DNA from: a virus
IMG/VR virus record: IMGVR_UViG_3300025325_000060
Span: 1 to 41,250 of that record
Length of the DNA stretch: 41,250 bases
Strand: one strand, 5' to 3'
A program made the translations under genes and the position numbers. The notes beneath the pieces are model-generated. The model made no database searches. It saw only the letters and a list, made by a program, of their open reading frames with translations, and had not been told where the DNA came from. Position 1 is the stretch's first letter; each line of letters opens with the position of its first letter. Shown here one piece after another: positions 20,659-27,883 of the stretch.

Positions 20659-21384
20659 CTACTTGAAGATCAGGTTGTAGACCATCCCGGCGGCGCCACC
20701 CGCCCCCCCGCAACCCGTCGCTCCGGTGGCCGTCGTGGTACTGCCGGCGGCCAGGGCAGTGGTGAAGTCCACCCCGTAGGGGAAGGTGATCGTCGTCGCT
20801 CCGGCATTCACGAGACCCAGGGAGAGCAAGGGCGCATCGGTGCCGAGTGTCGGCGAGGCCTTGTTGATGATCTGCAGGTAGCACGTCGCCGAGTGGGGGT
20901 TGTTCATCGTCACGGCGTAGAGCCGGGCCGGGGCCGCGCGGATGTTCGTGGCAAGAGACGTGGTCTGGGGGCTCGCGCTCATCGTCAACCCGCCGATGCT
21001 CGAGGAGACCGGGGAGCCGAAGAGCGTATAACTCACCGTGCCGGCGGTTGTGACGGCGGTGACGCGGAGCCGAATCTGCTGGAGGCCCGAGACCGGGAAG
21101 ACGCGGATCACGTTGCCGGAGGTCGCGCCGACCGACCCGCCGAAGCCGATCCAGTTGGTCTTGTCGACCGTGCCCTCGTAGAGGATCGTCCCCACGAAGG
21201 CCGAGCCGCTCACCTGGAGGCCAATGTCGGCGTTCACGCCGACGTCGAACGTGGCCACGTCCCCGGTGGCGGCCACCGTGCCGCTGGAGAGGGTGACCCC
21301 GACCAGGCGCTGGGCGTGGGCGGGCGCGAGGAGCGCAAGCAAGAGGAGGAGGGCGAGGGTCAGGACTCCCCAGGGGCGCTTCAT
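20659..21384 (-). CDS. Exported beta-sandwich-like protein, 241 aa
   Basis: ATG 21384 overlaps the previous stop (ATGA). A clear Sec signal, MKRPWGVLTLALLLLLALLA then PAHA|Q, is followed by an all-beta protein (LVGVTLSSGTVAATGDVATF, then GLQVSGSAFVGTILYEGTVD) in two halves. The first resembles a jelly-roll or Ig-like domain; the second (RLYAVTMNNPHSATCYLQII, PYGVDFTTALAAGS) ends in a Gly/Ala/Thr-rich tail with two cysteines in the whole protein. It sits among structural genes just before the portal, where an exported protein is unexpected. Surface-receptor masking or a virion protein with a signal-like anchor are possibilities. Confidence 0.7.
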   Translation of the reverse strand: MKRPWGVLTLALLLLLALLAPAHAQRLVGVTLSSGTVAATGDVATFDVGVNADIGLQVSGSAFVGTILYEGTVDKTNWIGFGGSVGATSGNVIRVFPVSGLQQIRLRVTAVTTAGTVSYTLFGSPVSSSIGGLTMSASPQTTSLATNIRAAPARLYAVTMNNPHSATCYLQIINKASPTLGTDAPLLSLGLVNAGATTITFPYGVDFTTALAAGSTTTATGATGCGGAGGAAGMVYNLIFK

Positions 21385-21563
21385 GACATCATTCCTTTCA
21401 TTCCCTTCATCCCGCGGTAGCCGGCCGCGGAGGTCCGGGGGGGTTTGGGCGTGCCCCGCTTCGGCGCCGCCGCCTTGAGGCCTCCCAACAGGTCGAAGTC
21501 GGGCCCGGGTGGGGCCGCCTTGCCGGCCCGGCCTGCACGCATTTTCATCGGGCGTTTCGCCAT
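21381..21563 (-). CDS. 60-aa basic protein with GMKGMKGMM tail
   Basis: AGGAGG precedes ATG 21563. Highly basic and Ala/Gly/Pro-rich (MAKRPMKMRAGRAGKAAPPG), then a short hydrophobic patch FDLLGGLKAAAPK, and a repetitive C-terminus YRGMKGMKGMMS. The stop overlaps the exported protein's ATG by four bases. Likely a small DNA- or capsid-associated protein; family not recognised. Confidence 0.65.
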   Translation of the reverse strand: MAKRPMKMRAGRAGKAAPPGPDFDLLGGLKAAAPKRGTPKPPRTSAAGYRGMKGMKGMMS

Positions 21564-21623
21564 CTCCCGTTCCTCCTACCCCATCTAGCATGTCAAAGCT
21601 GCGCCACCCCTGTCAAGCCTTCT

Positions 21624-21839
21624 CTACCGCCGGCGCGGTCGGAAGAGCGGCTGATAGCTCTGGACGCCCACTGCCGATGCCGCTTTGCCCCCGAAGTTCC
21701 CATACCGTCGTCCCCAGAGTCCCGTCGGGACCGGCTGCGTGATCGGTGCAGTCCCGGGCGTCGAGGCCGATTTCCCGACGAAACTCCCATAGAGCTTGCC
21801 CCACAGCCCCGTCGGGACCGGCTGCGTGATCTGGGCCAT
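21624..21839 (-). CDS. 71-aa protein made of a tandem repeat
   Basis: Two copies of a 25-residue unit: QITQPVPTGLWGKLYGSFVG and PITQPVPTGLWGRRYGNFGG, followed by a basic tail PLFRPRRR. ATG 21839 lies directly after the TAA of the appendage gene. The aromatic PTGLWG core suggests a short adhesive or linker peptide of the virion appendage. No catalytic features. The repeat is also visible in the DNA (21645-21735 against 21736-21830) as near-identical blocks. Confidence 0.7.
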   Translation of the reverse strand: MAQITQPVPTGLWGKLYGSFVGKSASTPGTAPITQPVPTGLWGRRYGNFGGKAASAVGVQSYQPLFRPRRR

Positions 21840-22976
21840 TTACATGATGACCCCGGTGTCCCCGTTCACCGGGGCATCCGTCAGGGCGGTGACGGTGAAG
21901 TGCTGTGTCCCGAAGTTCCCCGTGGTGATCGTCGTCTTCTGGCCCCGCAGGTTCGCCGTGGTCGTATCCTTGTCGAACGCGAGCACCAGCCCCTTGAACT
22001 GGTCGTTGGCGAGGAAGGCCGGGTCGATGGCCGAGAGCACGAGGTCTGTGGTCGTCGAACCCGCGCCGATCGTGAACGTCGTGATCGCCCGCATGCCGCG
22101 CTCGAACCGCGCAATCCCCCCGGTCGCGTTCGCCACGGCCTCCACGTCCGCGGCCATGCGCCCGCCAATCAGGGCTGCGGGGATGCGACCGTCTAGCGTG
22201 GTCCCGGTGTCCACGAGGATCGCCGCCGTGTCCACCTTCACCGCGGCCACATCCGCGCTGACGCTCGCTCCCGCTGGGGCCCCGAGTCGCGCAAAGTTGT
22301 CGCCGGTCTGGTTCACGCTGAGCGCGGTGAACGTGGCCGCCGCGACATCGAACACCTTCTTGAAGGCGGCGGCAATCTGACCCGCCGTCTCTGTGAGGGC
22401 CGTGCCGAGGATCTGCGCGAGGTTGGCCTTTACCACCCCCGCCGCGAAGTCCAACTGCCCCGCCCCGGCCCCGGCGGACAGGAGCACGCTGGCGCCCACA
22501 TCCCGCCCGGTCTGTGCCGTCCCGCCCAGGAGTTTCGTATTCACGTCGGGGGTCCCGGCCACGCCCGGGGCGAGCCAGGCCGTCCCGAGAAGCTGCGTCA
22601 CGTTCGCGGGCAGGTTCGCTAGGGACAGATCCGCGGCGTACATCGCCGAGGCGTGGCCGAAGGTCTCGACAATGAAGGCCTGGTCCTCGACGGCCTTGGC
22701 GGCCGCGTCGGCAACCATCACGAGGACCTGCTTGCCAGAGAGCTCGGCGGCCGTCAGGATGAACTCCCACTGCGCCGTGTTGCCTGAGGCGATGGCCGTG
22801 GGGAGGTTCGTGATGTTCGCCACGGCGACGGCATCGGTGAACACCTTCACGTCGCCGGCTGCGGGGGTCCAGTCTGCACCCACCGCGAAGTCCACGACGT
22901 CGCGCTTGATGATCGGAATCCGAATAGCCGTGGTCCCAGTCACGAGGAGCGTGTTGTACTTGCGCAAGAATGGCAT
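21840..22976 (-). CDS. Virion appendage / fibre protein, 378 aa
   Basis: The N-terminal module (RIPIIKRDVVDFAVGADWTP ... VFTDAVAVANITNLPTAIA ... EFILTAAELSGKQVLVMVAD) is a beta-sandwich seen in many metagenomic phage fibre proteins. The central shaft has NLPANVTQLLGTAW and ADVAAVKVDTAAILVDTGTT repeats in helical-rod style. The C-terminal domain is beta-rich (RAITTFTIGAGSTTTDLVLS, FGTQHFTVTALTDAPVNG). TGATG junction with the upstream gene. Probably part of the tail or head fibre complex encoded at 21.6-24.7 kb. Confidence 0.75.
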   Translation of the reverse strand: MPFLRKYNTLLVTGTTAIRIPIIKRDVVDFAVGADWTPAAGDVKVFTDAVAVANITNLPTAIASGNTAQWEFILTAAELSGKQVLVMVADAAAKAVEDQAFIVETFGHASAMYAADLSLANLPANVTQLLGTAWLAPGVAGTPDVNTKLLGGTAQTGRDVGASVLLSAGAGAGQLDFAAGVVKANLAQILGTALTETAGQIAAAFKKVFDVAAATFTALSVNQTGDNFARLGAPAGASVSADVAAVKVDTAAILVDTGTTLDGRIPAALIGGRMAADVEAVANATGGIARFERGMRAITTFTIGAGSTTTDLVLSAIDPAFLANDQFKGLVLAFDKDTTTANLRGQKTTITTGNFGTQHFTVTALTDAPVNGDTGVIM

Positions 22977-24289
22977 CAGCGCATCCCCACTGCCAGGCCA
23001 CGATTCAGGCCGCGGATGCCGCGCTCAAGTCGCGGGTAGGTCACGCCGGCCGCCGCCAGGTCCGCCGCCTGGAAGTTGTCCGCGATGGCATCCGCCGCCA
23101 CGCCGGTGCCCGTGCGGAGCAAGACCCCTGTGCGGGTGCCGCTCACCACGGCGGAGTCCGATTGCGTGATTTGCGTCACTGCGTTGAAGTCGCAGGTGAT
23201 CGTTGATCCATTAGCCTGCGTCAAGATCACGTCGTTTCCGAGCAGGGTCACGCTGATCGTTGACCCCAACTGCGTAAACGTGTTCGAGACGCGCTTGAAC
23301 AGATCCACAAATCTCAACGGCGCCGGCGTGCTTCGCGCACCGATGCGCCCCTGGTAGAAGTCGGGCGTCGCGCCGCTCGGTTGATAGCGGGCAAGCGTGC
23401 CAATCAGGTGAACTGTGGCACCCGCGTTAGCAAAGTTGACACTGCCGAGTTGTGCGTAATGATCGTTGCCGGCAAGATCAGATTGCGCCCGACTGCGGCT
23501 CTGCGTGGTGTCCCCCGGTGGCTCGGCCACGTTCCCCGCCACCTGAGAGTTGCTGCCTTCGATCTGGGACCAGGCCCAGCCGTCGGACGAGGTGCCCAGC
23601 GGGGCCTGGTTGGCCCGGTTGAAGGTGTCGTTGAGCGTCGTCCCATGCGGGAGCGGCGTCTCCCGCGGCAGGCCGGCGAGGATGAACCGCTCGAACGGCA
23701 GCCCGTATTTCTCCACGAGCACCTGCAAATACCGCCGATGGAAGTCGCGGTCCGGCGGACCACCGCGCCCAGGGCCCATCTCTCCCCGCAGCGCGGCCGC
23801 GCGGATGGCGCGGTAGTTCCCTTGTTCCATCTCAATCACGCGAGGATGACGCACTGGGCTGAAGCGCTCGCGCCAGACGACAGAGTTCCCGGGCAGGTGC
23901 CACTCCATGATGCCGTCTCGCGTGGGCATCAGCGGCCGGACGCGCAGGACGCCCTCGGGGTCGGCCATCTGTGTCAGGAGTTCCACGCCGCAGTCCAGGA
24001 GCACCGACGAGGAGAACTGACCCGGGGCGCTCACGAGGCCTTCCGCGTCCCGAAGCTGTGCCAGGGACAGGGCGCCCGCGAGGTCTGGACCAAGGTAGAG
24101 CCAGTCCGAGGGATCGGTGGCGGGTCGGTCGGTGAGCACGAAGAAACCGACGCCTCCGCCGGGAGGCGGGCCCTGCTCGGGCAAGGAACGGAGGTCACTT
24201 CCCCCAAGGTTGAGGTCGGGGCGCGGGCGCTCCCAGAATGGCTCCGCCTCGGTGGTGTTCCAGGCCCACGGGGCGAGGTAGTAGTGCAT
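22976..24289 (-). CDS. Tail appendage protein with LamG-like domain, 437 aa
   Basis: ATG 24289 shares a base with the upstream stop (TGATG); no strong ribosome site, so coupled translation is likely. The N-terminal half is a distinct domain (WERPRPDLNLGGSDLRSLPE ... MEWHLPGNSVVWRERFSP ... RRYLQVLVEKYGLPFERFIL). The C-terminal half from about residue 220 is concanavalin/LamG-like (NDTFNRANQAPLGTSSDGWA, then VSVTLLGNDVILTQANGSTI), a fold often used for glycan binding. Likely receptor-binding or fibre protein. It ends ERGIRGLNRGLAVGMR, resembling an ARFERGMRAI segment in the next gene. Confidence 0.7.
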   Translation of the reverse strand: MHYYLAPWAWNTTEAEPFWERPRPDLNLGGSDLRSLPEQGPPPGGGVGFFVLTDRPATDPSDWLYLGPDLAGALSLAQLRDAEGLVSAPGQFSSSVLLDCGVELLTQMADPEGVLRVRPLMPTRDGIMEWHLPGNSVVWRERFSPVRHPRVIEMEQGNYRAIRAAALRGEMGPGRGGPPDRDFHRRYLQVLVEKYGLPFERFILAGLPRETPLPHGTTLNDTFNRANQAPLGTSSDGWAWSQIEGSNSQVAGNVAEPPGDTTQSRSRAQSDLAGNDHYAQLGSVNFANAGATVHLIGTLARYQPSGATPDFYQGRIGARSTPAPLRFVDLFKRVSNTFTQLGSTISVTLLGNDVILTQANGSTITCDFNAVTQITQSDSAVVSGTRTGVLLRTGTGVAADAIADNFQAADLAAAGVTYPRLERGIRGLNRGLAVGMR

Positions 24290-24654
24290 CAGCGCCGACT
24301 GCCCGGCGTGAAGATGTCCACGGTCACGCTCGTCGTTCCGTCCCCCCCGGTGTTCCTGGGCCGGACATGGAGACACGGATCGAGGATCGTCCGGAGCTGG
24401 GGCAAGGTCGTGTAGCTGAGGGCGGTGTTGAACGGATCGCGGAGGGTCACCAGGTTCGCGGGGGCCATGCTCGCCTCGTCCGAGCCTTCGATGACGATCC
24501 CGAAGCCGACCCCGGGCGTCCCGTAGAGGTGAACGGAGCGGTCATGGCCGGCCCCGGGCATCGTGGCCACGGCGCCCACGTCTCCGTTCCCGAGGACCCA
24601 CCGCAAGATGATGGATCCGAGGAAGGAGATCCGGGTGACGGGGACCGTGGCCAT
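24289..24654 (-). CDS. Small structural protein, 121 aa
   Basis: ATG 24654 abuts the TAA of the coiled-coil gene. Beta-rich: PVTRISFLGSIILRWVLGNG, RSVHLYGTPGVGFGIVIEGS, TTSVTVDIFTPGSRR. No catalytic motif. It lies between terminase-proximal coiled-coil and appendage genes, so a virion accessory role is likely, but the family is not recognised. Confidence 0.65.
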   Translation of the reverse strand: MATVPVTRISFLGSIILRWVLGNGDVGAVATMPGAGHDRSVHLYGTPGVGFGIVIEGSDEASMAPANLVTLRDPFNTALSYTTLPQLRTILDPCLHVRPRNTGGDGTTSVTVDIFTPGSRR

Positions 24655-25131
24655 TTACGCGCGCATGCCGGCGAGTTGGTCGTGGAGCGTCGCCAAGGCC
24701 TCGCGGTTCGCCTTGAGCTGCGCGCTGGTCTCGTCCCGGGCCTGCGTCAAGGCGTCGAGCTCCTGGCCCAGCACCGCGATCCGCTCGGCATGCAGCGCCT
24801 CGGCCTGCTTCGCGTCATCCTGCATCTGCTGGCCGATCTGGGCCAGGCGAGCCCGCAACTCGGCCACTTTCTGATTGCCGTCGTGCTGGATCTTCCGGTA
24901 CTGGGCATCCAGCCGGGCCGCTTCCGTTTCGGCCTGCTGGCGCTTCGTGGTGAGGACCTCCTCGAGGCGAGCGCTCTGGGCCGTGAGCCCTACGTGGGCT
25001 TCGGTGGCCTCGGCTAGGCGCTGCTCGATCTCGCCGGCCTGATCGAGGGTCGTGATGAGGGCCTGAAACTGGGTGAGCAACGGGCGAAGGATGGCGAGGG
25101 CGGCGATCGCGGGAGCGCTGGCGTTGTCCAT
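24655..25131 (-). CDS. Long coiled-coil protein after terminase, 158 aa
   Basis: Continuous heptads from residue 20 to the end (LDQAGEIEQRLAEATEAHVG, ARLEEVLTTKRQQAETEAAR, VAELRARLAQIGQQMQDDAK). AGGAGGA lies five to nine bases upstream of ATG 25131. No membrane segment. It could be a fibre shaft, a second scaffold-like factor or a terminase accessory; position after the large terminase does not discriminate. Confidence 0.7.
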   Translation of the reverse strand: MDNASAPAIAALAILRPLLTQFQALITTLDQAGEIEQRLAEATEAHVGLTAQSARLEEVLTTKRQQAETEAARLDAQYRKIQHDGNQKVAELRARLAQIGQQMQDDAKQAEALHAERIAVLGQELDALTQARDETSAQLKANREALATLHDQLAGMRA

Positions 25132-25175
25132 GGGTCCTCCTCAGCCGGGAGTGTGCGCCGTGCCCGGCCCCGTTG

Positions 25176-26651
25176 TCAAGCCCGATGCGGCCAGGACCAC
25201 GGCGCGGGTCCCTGTCCGGCCTTCTGCCGTAACTCGGCCAGGATGTTCTCGACCACGAAGGGGTTGGTGGTCTGCACCTGCTCCCGGGAGGCCGGCCGGG
25301 CGAGGCGCACCGCGTAGGCCAGGCCATCCAGCAGGTCGTCGTGCTGTCCGAGCGGGAACTCCGCCAGCTCGGTCTCGAGCTCGGGCATGTTCGGGCCGAT
25401 CCACAGGCTGCCGTTGGCCAGGTACTCGTGCAGCGTCTCGATGTGCGCGATCTTCCGGCCCCGGGCGATGGCGGACATGGCCTGGATGTTCAGCGTCACC
25501 CCGTGCCGGCGCATGGCCTCCCGGATCGGCCAGAAGAAGAGCTTCTGGTAGCCGTCCGCCTCGAACCCGATGACCCGGGGCTTCCAGATCGCCTGCACGT
25601 CGAAGAGGTGATCGATGAACTCGTCCACGCCCCACCGGCCGCGCCGGGCATCCAGGACGTAGATAGAGTAGTCCGGGTCCATCCCGATCGTAACGATGGC
25701 CCGGGGGTCGGCGGTCTTCCGCTCGCTGATGGACGGGTCCACCGCGGTCAACACCCGCAAGGGCAACTCCGGGAGCTTGCCATACTTGCGGAGCATGGTG
25801 GGGTCGAAGCTGCGGGAATCCTCGGCCACCGGGTTGTTTGCGTAGAACGCGGAGTACAGACGCGGGCCGAGGGTCGTCAGGAGCTGCGGGAGCACCCCGT
25901 CCCCGAACCGTTCCGGCCAGATCGCCGGGCCATCGACGGTCCCGTCCGTCGTCGCCCCCTTGCTCAGGATCTGGTAGTGCGGCTCGTTGGCGCGGATCCA
26001 GGAGTTCAGGTCGTTGAAGGCCCAGCGGTTCCCGACGACGATCACCTGGTCATGCTTCCGGTCGTTCATCCGCCCCACGTGGGCCTTGTGAACCTCGATC
26101 GGATGGGCCATCTGCTCGGGGCCCGGCGTGTGGTCCTCGTTCACGAGGTCGTCCTCGATGATGAGGTTGTAGTGGCCACCGGTGGCGGTCCCCTTCGACC
26201 CCGTGGCCGTTACCGTGTGCTCGGGGTAGAACTTCTTCCGGCAGGGCAAGGTGAAGGCCCCGCTGTGCCAGGTGGTCTTCGAGACGTCGGCCGGGATCAG
26301 GTCGGCGTAGATGGCTCGGAAGAGGGCATTGTCGGTAAAGTGCCACTTCATCGCCGAGACGAACCCCTCCGCCTTCTCCAGGACGGCGTTCCGGATCAGA
26401 ATTCGGATGCTGGGGTCCTGGACGATGCGCCAGAGGGAGTAGCCGATGGTGCACGTGTGGCTCTTCAGGTGGCCCATCGGGAGTTCGAGCAGCTTAAACT
26501 GCCCGGGCGCCTGCAGGAACTCGCAGATCTCCCCATGCAGGTCGGGCGTGAGATCCTCGAAGCCGAGAATCACCTTCTCGAAGAAGTACAGGCTCCGGTC
26601 AGCGAGACTGCGGAGCTTCCGGCAGAAGTCGGCCGGCGCGCGCTGCGACAT
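25176..26651 (-). CDS. terL: Terminase large subunit, 491 aa
   Basis: Start at 26651 has GGGAGG six bases upstream; it lies inside the small-subunit gene (53-base overlap). ATPase domain: Walker A-like LPMGHLKSHT at about 58-66 (the usual PRGHLKST with Met and His substitutions), Walker B IIEDD at 164-168, GNRW motif at 207-210. RNase H-type nuclease domain: Asp305 (AVDPSISE), FEADGY at 363-368 and Asp439/Asp442 (QHDDLLDGLAYAV). It packages DNA into the prohead through the portal and makes the packaging cuts. Packaging strategy (pac versus cos) cannot be read directly. Confidence 0.93.
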   Translation of the reverse strand: MSQRAPADFCRKLRSLADRSLYFFEKVILGFEDLTPDLHGEICEFLQAPGQFKLLELPMGHLKSHTCTIGYSLWRIVQDPSIRILIRNAVLEKAEGFVSAMKWHFTDNALFRAIYADLIPADVSKTTWHSGAFTLPCRKKFYPEHTVTATGSKGTATGGHYNLIIEDDLVNEDHTPGPEQMAHPIEVHKAHVGRMNDRKHDQVIVVGNRWAFNDLNSWIRANEPHYQILSKGATTDGTVDGPAIWPERFGDGVLPQLLTTLGPRLYSAFYANNPVAEDSRSFDPTMLRKYGKLPELPLRVLTAVDPSISERKTADPRAIVTIGMDPDYSIYVLDARRGRWGVDEFIDHLFDVQAIWKPRVIGFEADGYQKLFFWPIREAMRRHGVTLNIQAMSAIARGRKIAHIETLHEYLANGSLWIGPNMPELETELAEFPLGQHDDLLDGLAYAVRLARPASREQVQTTNPFVVENILAELRQKAGQGPAPWSWPHRA

Positions 26652-27069
26652 CGGCGGCCTCCCGGAGCACCCGCTCAAGCCGTTCGAGCAGGTCATCCGT
26701 TACGTTCACGGTTGCTGTGATCTGCACCGTCTTCGCGATCGGCCCGTGCCCCCCGGACGCGAGGAGGGACTTGGCCGCGTCGTTCTGGACCACGCCCGAG
26801 GCGTGATCGAGGTTCGTCTCCAGGGTCTTGACGGCGGGCAGGAGCGTCGTCTCGATTTTCTGGACTACCTTCTCGTGGATCGTTTTCAAGTTCTCGCGCG
26901 CGTTCGTGATCTCGGCGGAGAAGAGGGGGTTGTTGAGCCAGTGCTGGATGCGGGTGCCGACCGTCTTTACAAGATCCGCCGTCTCCTGGACGGACTTGCC
27001 TTCGGCGATCAGGCGGGCCGCCATGAGCTGGCGCGGGGTCAGGTAGTCGCGGCGTCGGCCTTTGGGCAT
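26599..27069 (-). CDS. terS: Terminase small subunit, 156 aa
   Basis: First late gene. Residues 10-48 form an HTH typical of small terminases (LTPRQLMAARLIAEGKSVQE, VGTRIQHWLNNPLFSAEI), followed by a helical oligomerisation region (NARENLKTIHEKVVQKIETT) and a C-terminal tail overlapping terL. It binds the packaging site. The ATG at 27069 has only a weak GGAA site. The frame stays open upstream to 27375, but that stretch reads Pro/Arg/Gly-rich through G/C runs and is not credible coding. Confidence 0.85.
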   Translation of the reverse strand: MPKGRRRDYLTPRQLMAARLIAEGKSVQETADLVKTVGTRIQHWLNNPLFSAEITNARENLKTIHEKVVQKIETTLLPAVKTLETNLDHASGVVQNDAAKSLLASGGHGPIAKTVQITATVNVTDDLLERLERVLREAADVAARAGRLLPEAPQSR

Positions 27070-27091
27070 GGAATCAGTTCCGCAGAGTTTT

Positions 27092-27146
27092 GGGGGTTGC
27101 AGAGGGGGGGGGGGATATTGGGGAAAGGGGGCTGGCCTGGGGGGGG
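27092..27146 (+). repeat. G-tract cluster, potential G-quadruplex
   Basis: Five G runs on the plus strand within 55 bases: G5 (27092-27096), G11 (27104-27114), G4 (27120-27123), G5 (27127-27131), G8 (27139-27146), loops of 3-7 bases. This more than satisfies the simple four-tract rule for a quadruplex. It lies 23 bases before the terS start on the template strand of late transcription. The G11 run is also prone to sequencing length error. Confidence 0.8.
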
Positions 27147-27321
27147 TAGGCTCCACGCCAGCGCTCGGCTCGTCCCGGCTTGGCGCCATCCCCCGCCAAG
27201 CGCCCCCTGTCCCGGCTCGTCTCGGCCCGACGTCCCACCCCGCCCCGGTCCGCCTTCCCCGCCCTCGCCCACGCTCCCGTCCATGCCCAGGACGGTATCC
27301 CAGGACCATGAAGCCTGTCAA

Positions 27322-27339
27322 GGGGATCATGGGGATCAT
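27322..27339. repeat. 9-bp tandem repeat GGGGATCAT x2
   Basis: Two perfect adjacent copies, 27322-27330 and 27331-27339, in the noncoding terS leader. Could be a binding site for the small terminase or a chance duplication. Nothing else in the region repeats this unit. Confidence 0.55.
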
Positions 27340-27518
27340 GGACGCTGGCAGGAGTCCCGAGCGCGAGACGCTCACGCGGGCCCCATCGGGCCCTGGTGCG
27401 CTGTCGATGCAGGCTGGTCTATAGAGGACGAGGCGACCGGGGGTGCACCAAGGCCACGCTCGGAGGATATGCTGGTCTGGACCAACACCCAGGCGCCTGG
27501 AGCCGTGGGGCGGAATGC

Positions 27519-27546
27519 CATACTAGTATGCGAGTATGAGAGTATG
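27519..27546. promoter_or_regulatory. AGTATG half-site array with perfect palindrome
   Basis: CATACTAGTATG (27519-27530) is a perfect 12-bp palindrome; AGTATG then recurs at 27533 and 27541, giving three direct copies at exact 8-bp spacing (27525, 27533, 27541). CCATAC follows at 27555-27560. It lies about 80-110 bases downstream of the putative late promoter in transcript direction. Likely protein-binding iterons: regulator, packaging or origin site. Confidence 0.65.
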
Positions 27547-27627
27547 AGGCACTACCATACATGCGGCAGGTGGGTTGCGGGGAATTTCGTAAGGCAGGAA
27601 TTACGGACAGCCTGGAATCATGATCTT

Positions 27628-27656
27628 AACATATGCCCACGGCGTGGGCCTTGCAA
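27628..27656 (-). promoter_or_regulatory. Putative late promoter with operator-like palindrome in the spacer
   Basis: Minus strand: TTGCAA (27656-27651), 17-base spacer, TATGTT (27633-27628). The spacer contains the inverted repeat GCCCAC-ggc-GTGGGC (27635-27649). GGGCATAT occurs in direct orientation just upstream and again across the -10. The hexamers are only moderate matches to sigma70, fitting a promoter that needs activation. Confidence 0.5.
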
Positions 27657-27814
27657 ACAAGGGCTATATGCCCAATACTAGAAAACAACGTGAGCCTGGG
27701 AGAGAGACAGGAAGCGCCGCAAGCTCACCACGCCCGTCCCTGACATCCTCCTACCCTCACCACATTGTACCCCCAAGCCCCTCGAACTCCCCCTGAGCAT
27801 GGATCGTGCCCAGG

Positions 27815-27852
27815 AACACAAACCCCGTCCCGAGGTCACCCCCGAGACGGGG
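27815..27852 (-). terminator. Intrinsic terminator ending the early unit
   Basis: On the minus strand a 13-bp stem (two G-U pairs) with a GTGA tetraloop spans 27852-27823, followed immediately by TTTGTGTT. It starts 32 bases after the stop of the DUF932 gene and separates the early unit from the late promoter region. Confidence 0.88.
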
Positions 27853-27883
27853 CAGGTGCTACCGCGAGGAGCAGAGGGGTAAT

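Larger units (their letters stand above)
27070..27814 (-). promoter_or_regulatory. Late-unit leader and intergenic region (about 745 bp)
   Basis: No credible gene in either strand. From the terS side it holds a run of G tracts (27092-27146), a 9-bp tandem GGGGATCAT (27322-27339), clustered AGTATG half-sites (27519-27546) and a promoter-like element with a palindromic spacer (27628-27656). It lies between the early-unit terminator and terS, so it is the natural place for the late promoter and perhaps the packaging site. The remaining sequence shows nothing I recognise; no tRNA fold was found. Confidence 0.7.

Noticed and set aside
24655-25131. Coiled-coil gene after terL as a second portal or protease
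   Set aside because: Sequence is pure coiled coil with no portal or protease motif; the portal is at 18624-20420.
27070-27375. In-frame upstream extension of the small terminase
   Set aside because: Translation through G/C runs gives Pro/Arg/Gly low-complexity with no ribosome site; the HTH domain starts naturally at 27069.
27421-27815. Possible tRNA or small RNA gene in the late leader
   Set aside because: I could not find a cloverleaf, conserved TTC loop or CCA end; palindromes there look like protein-binding sites.
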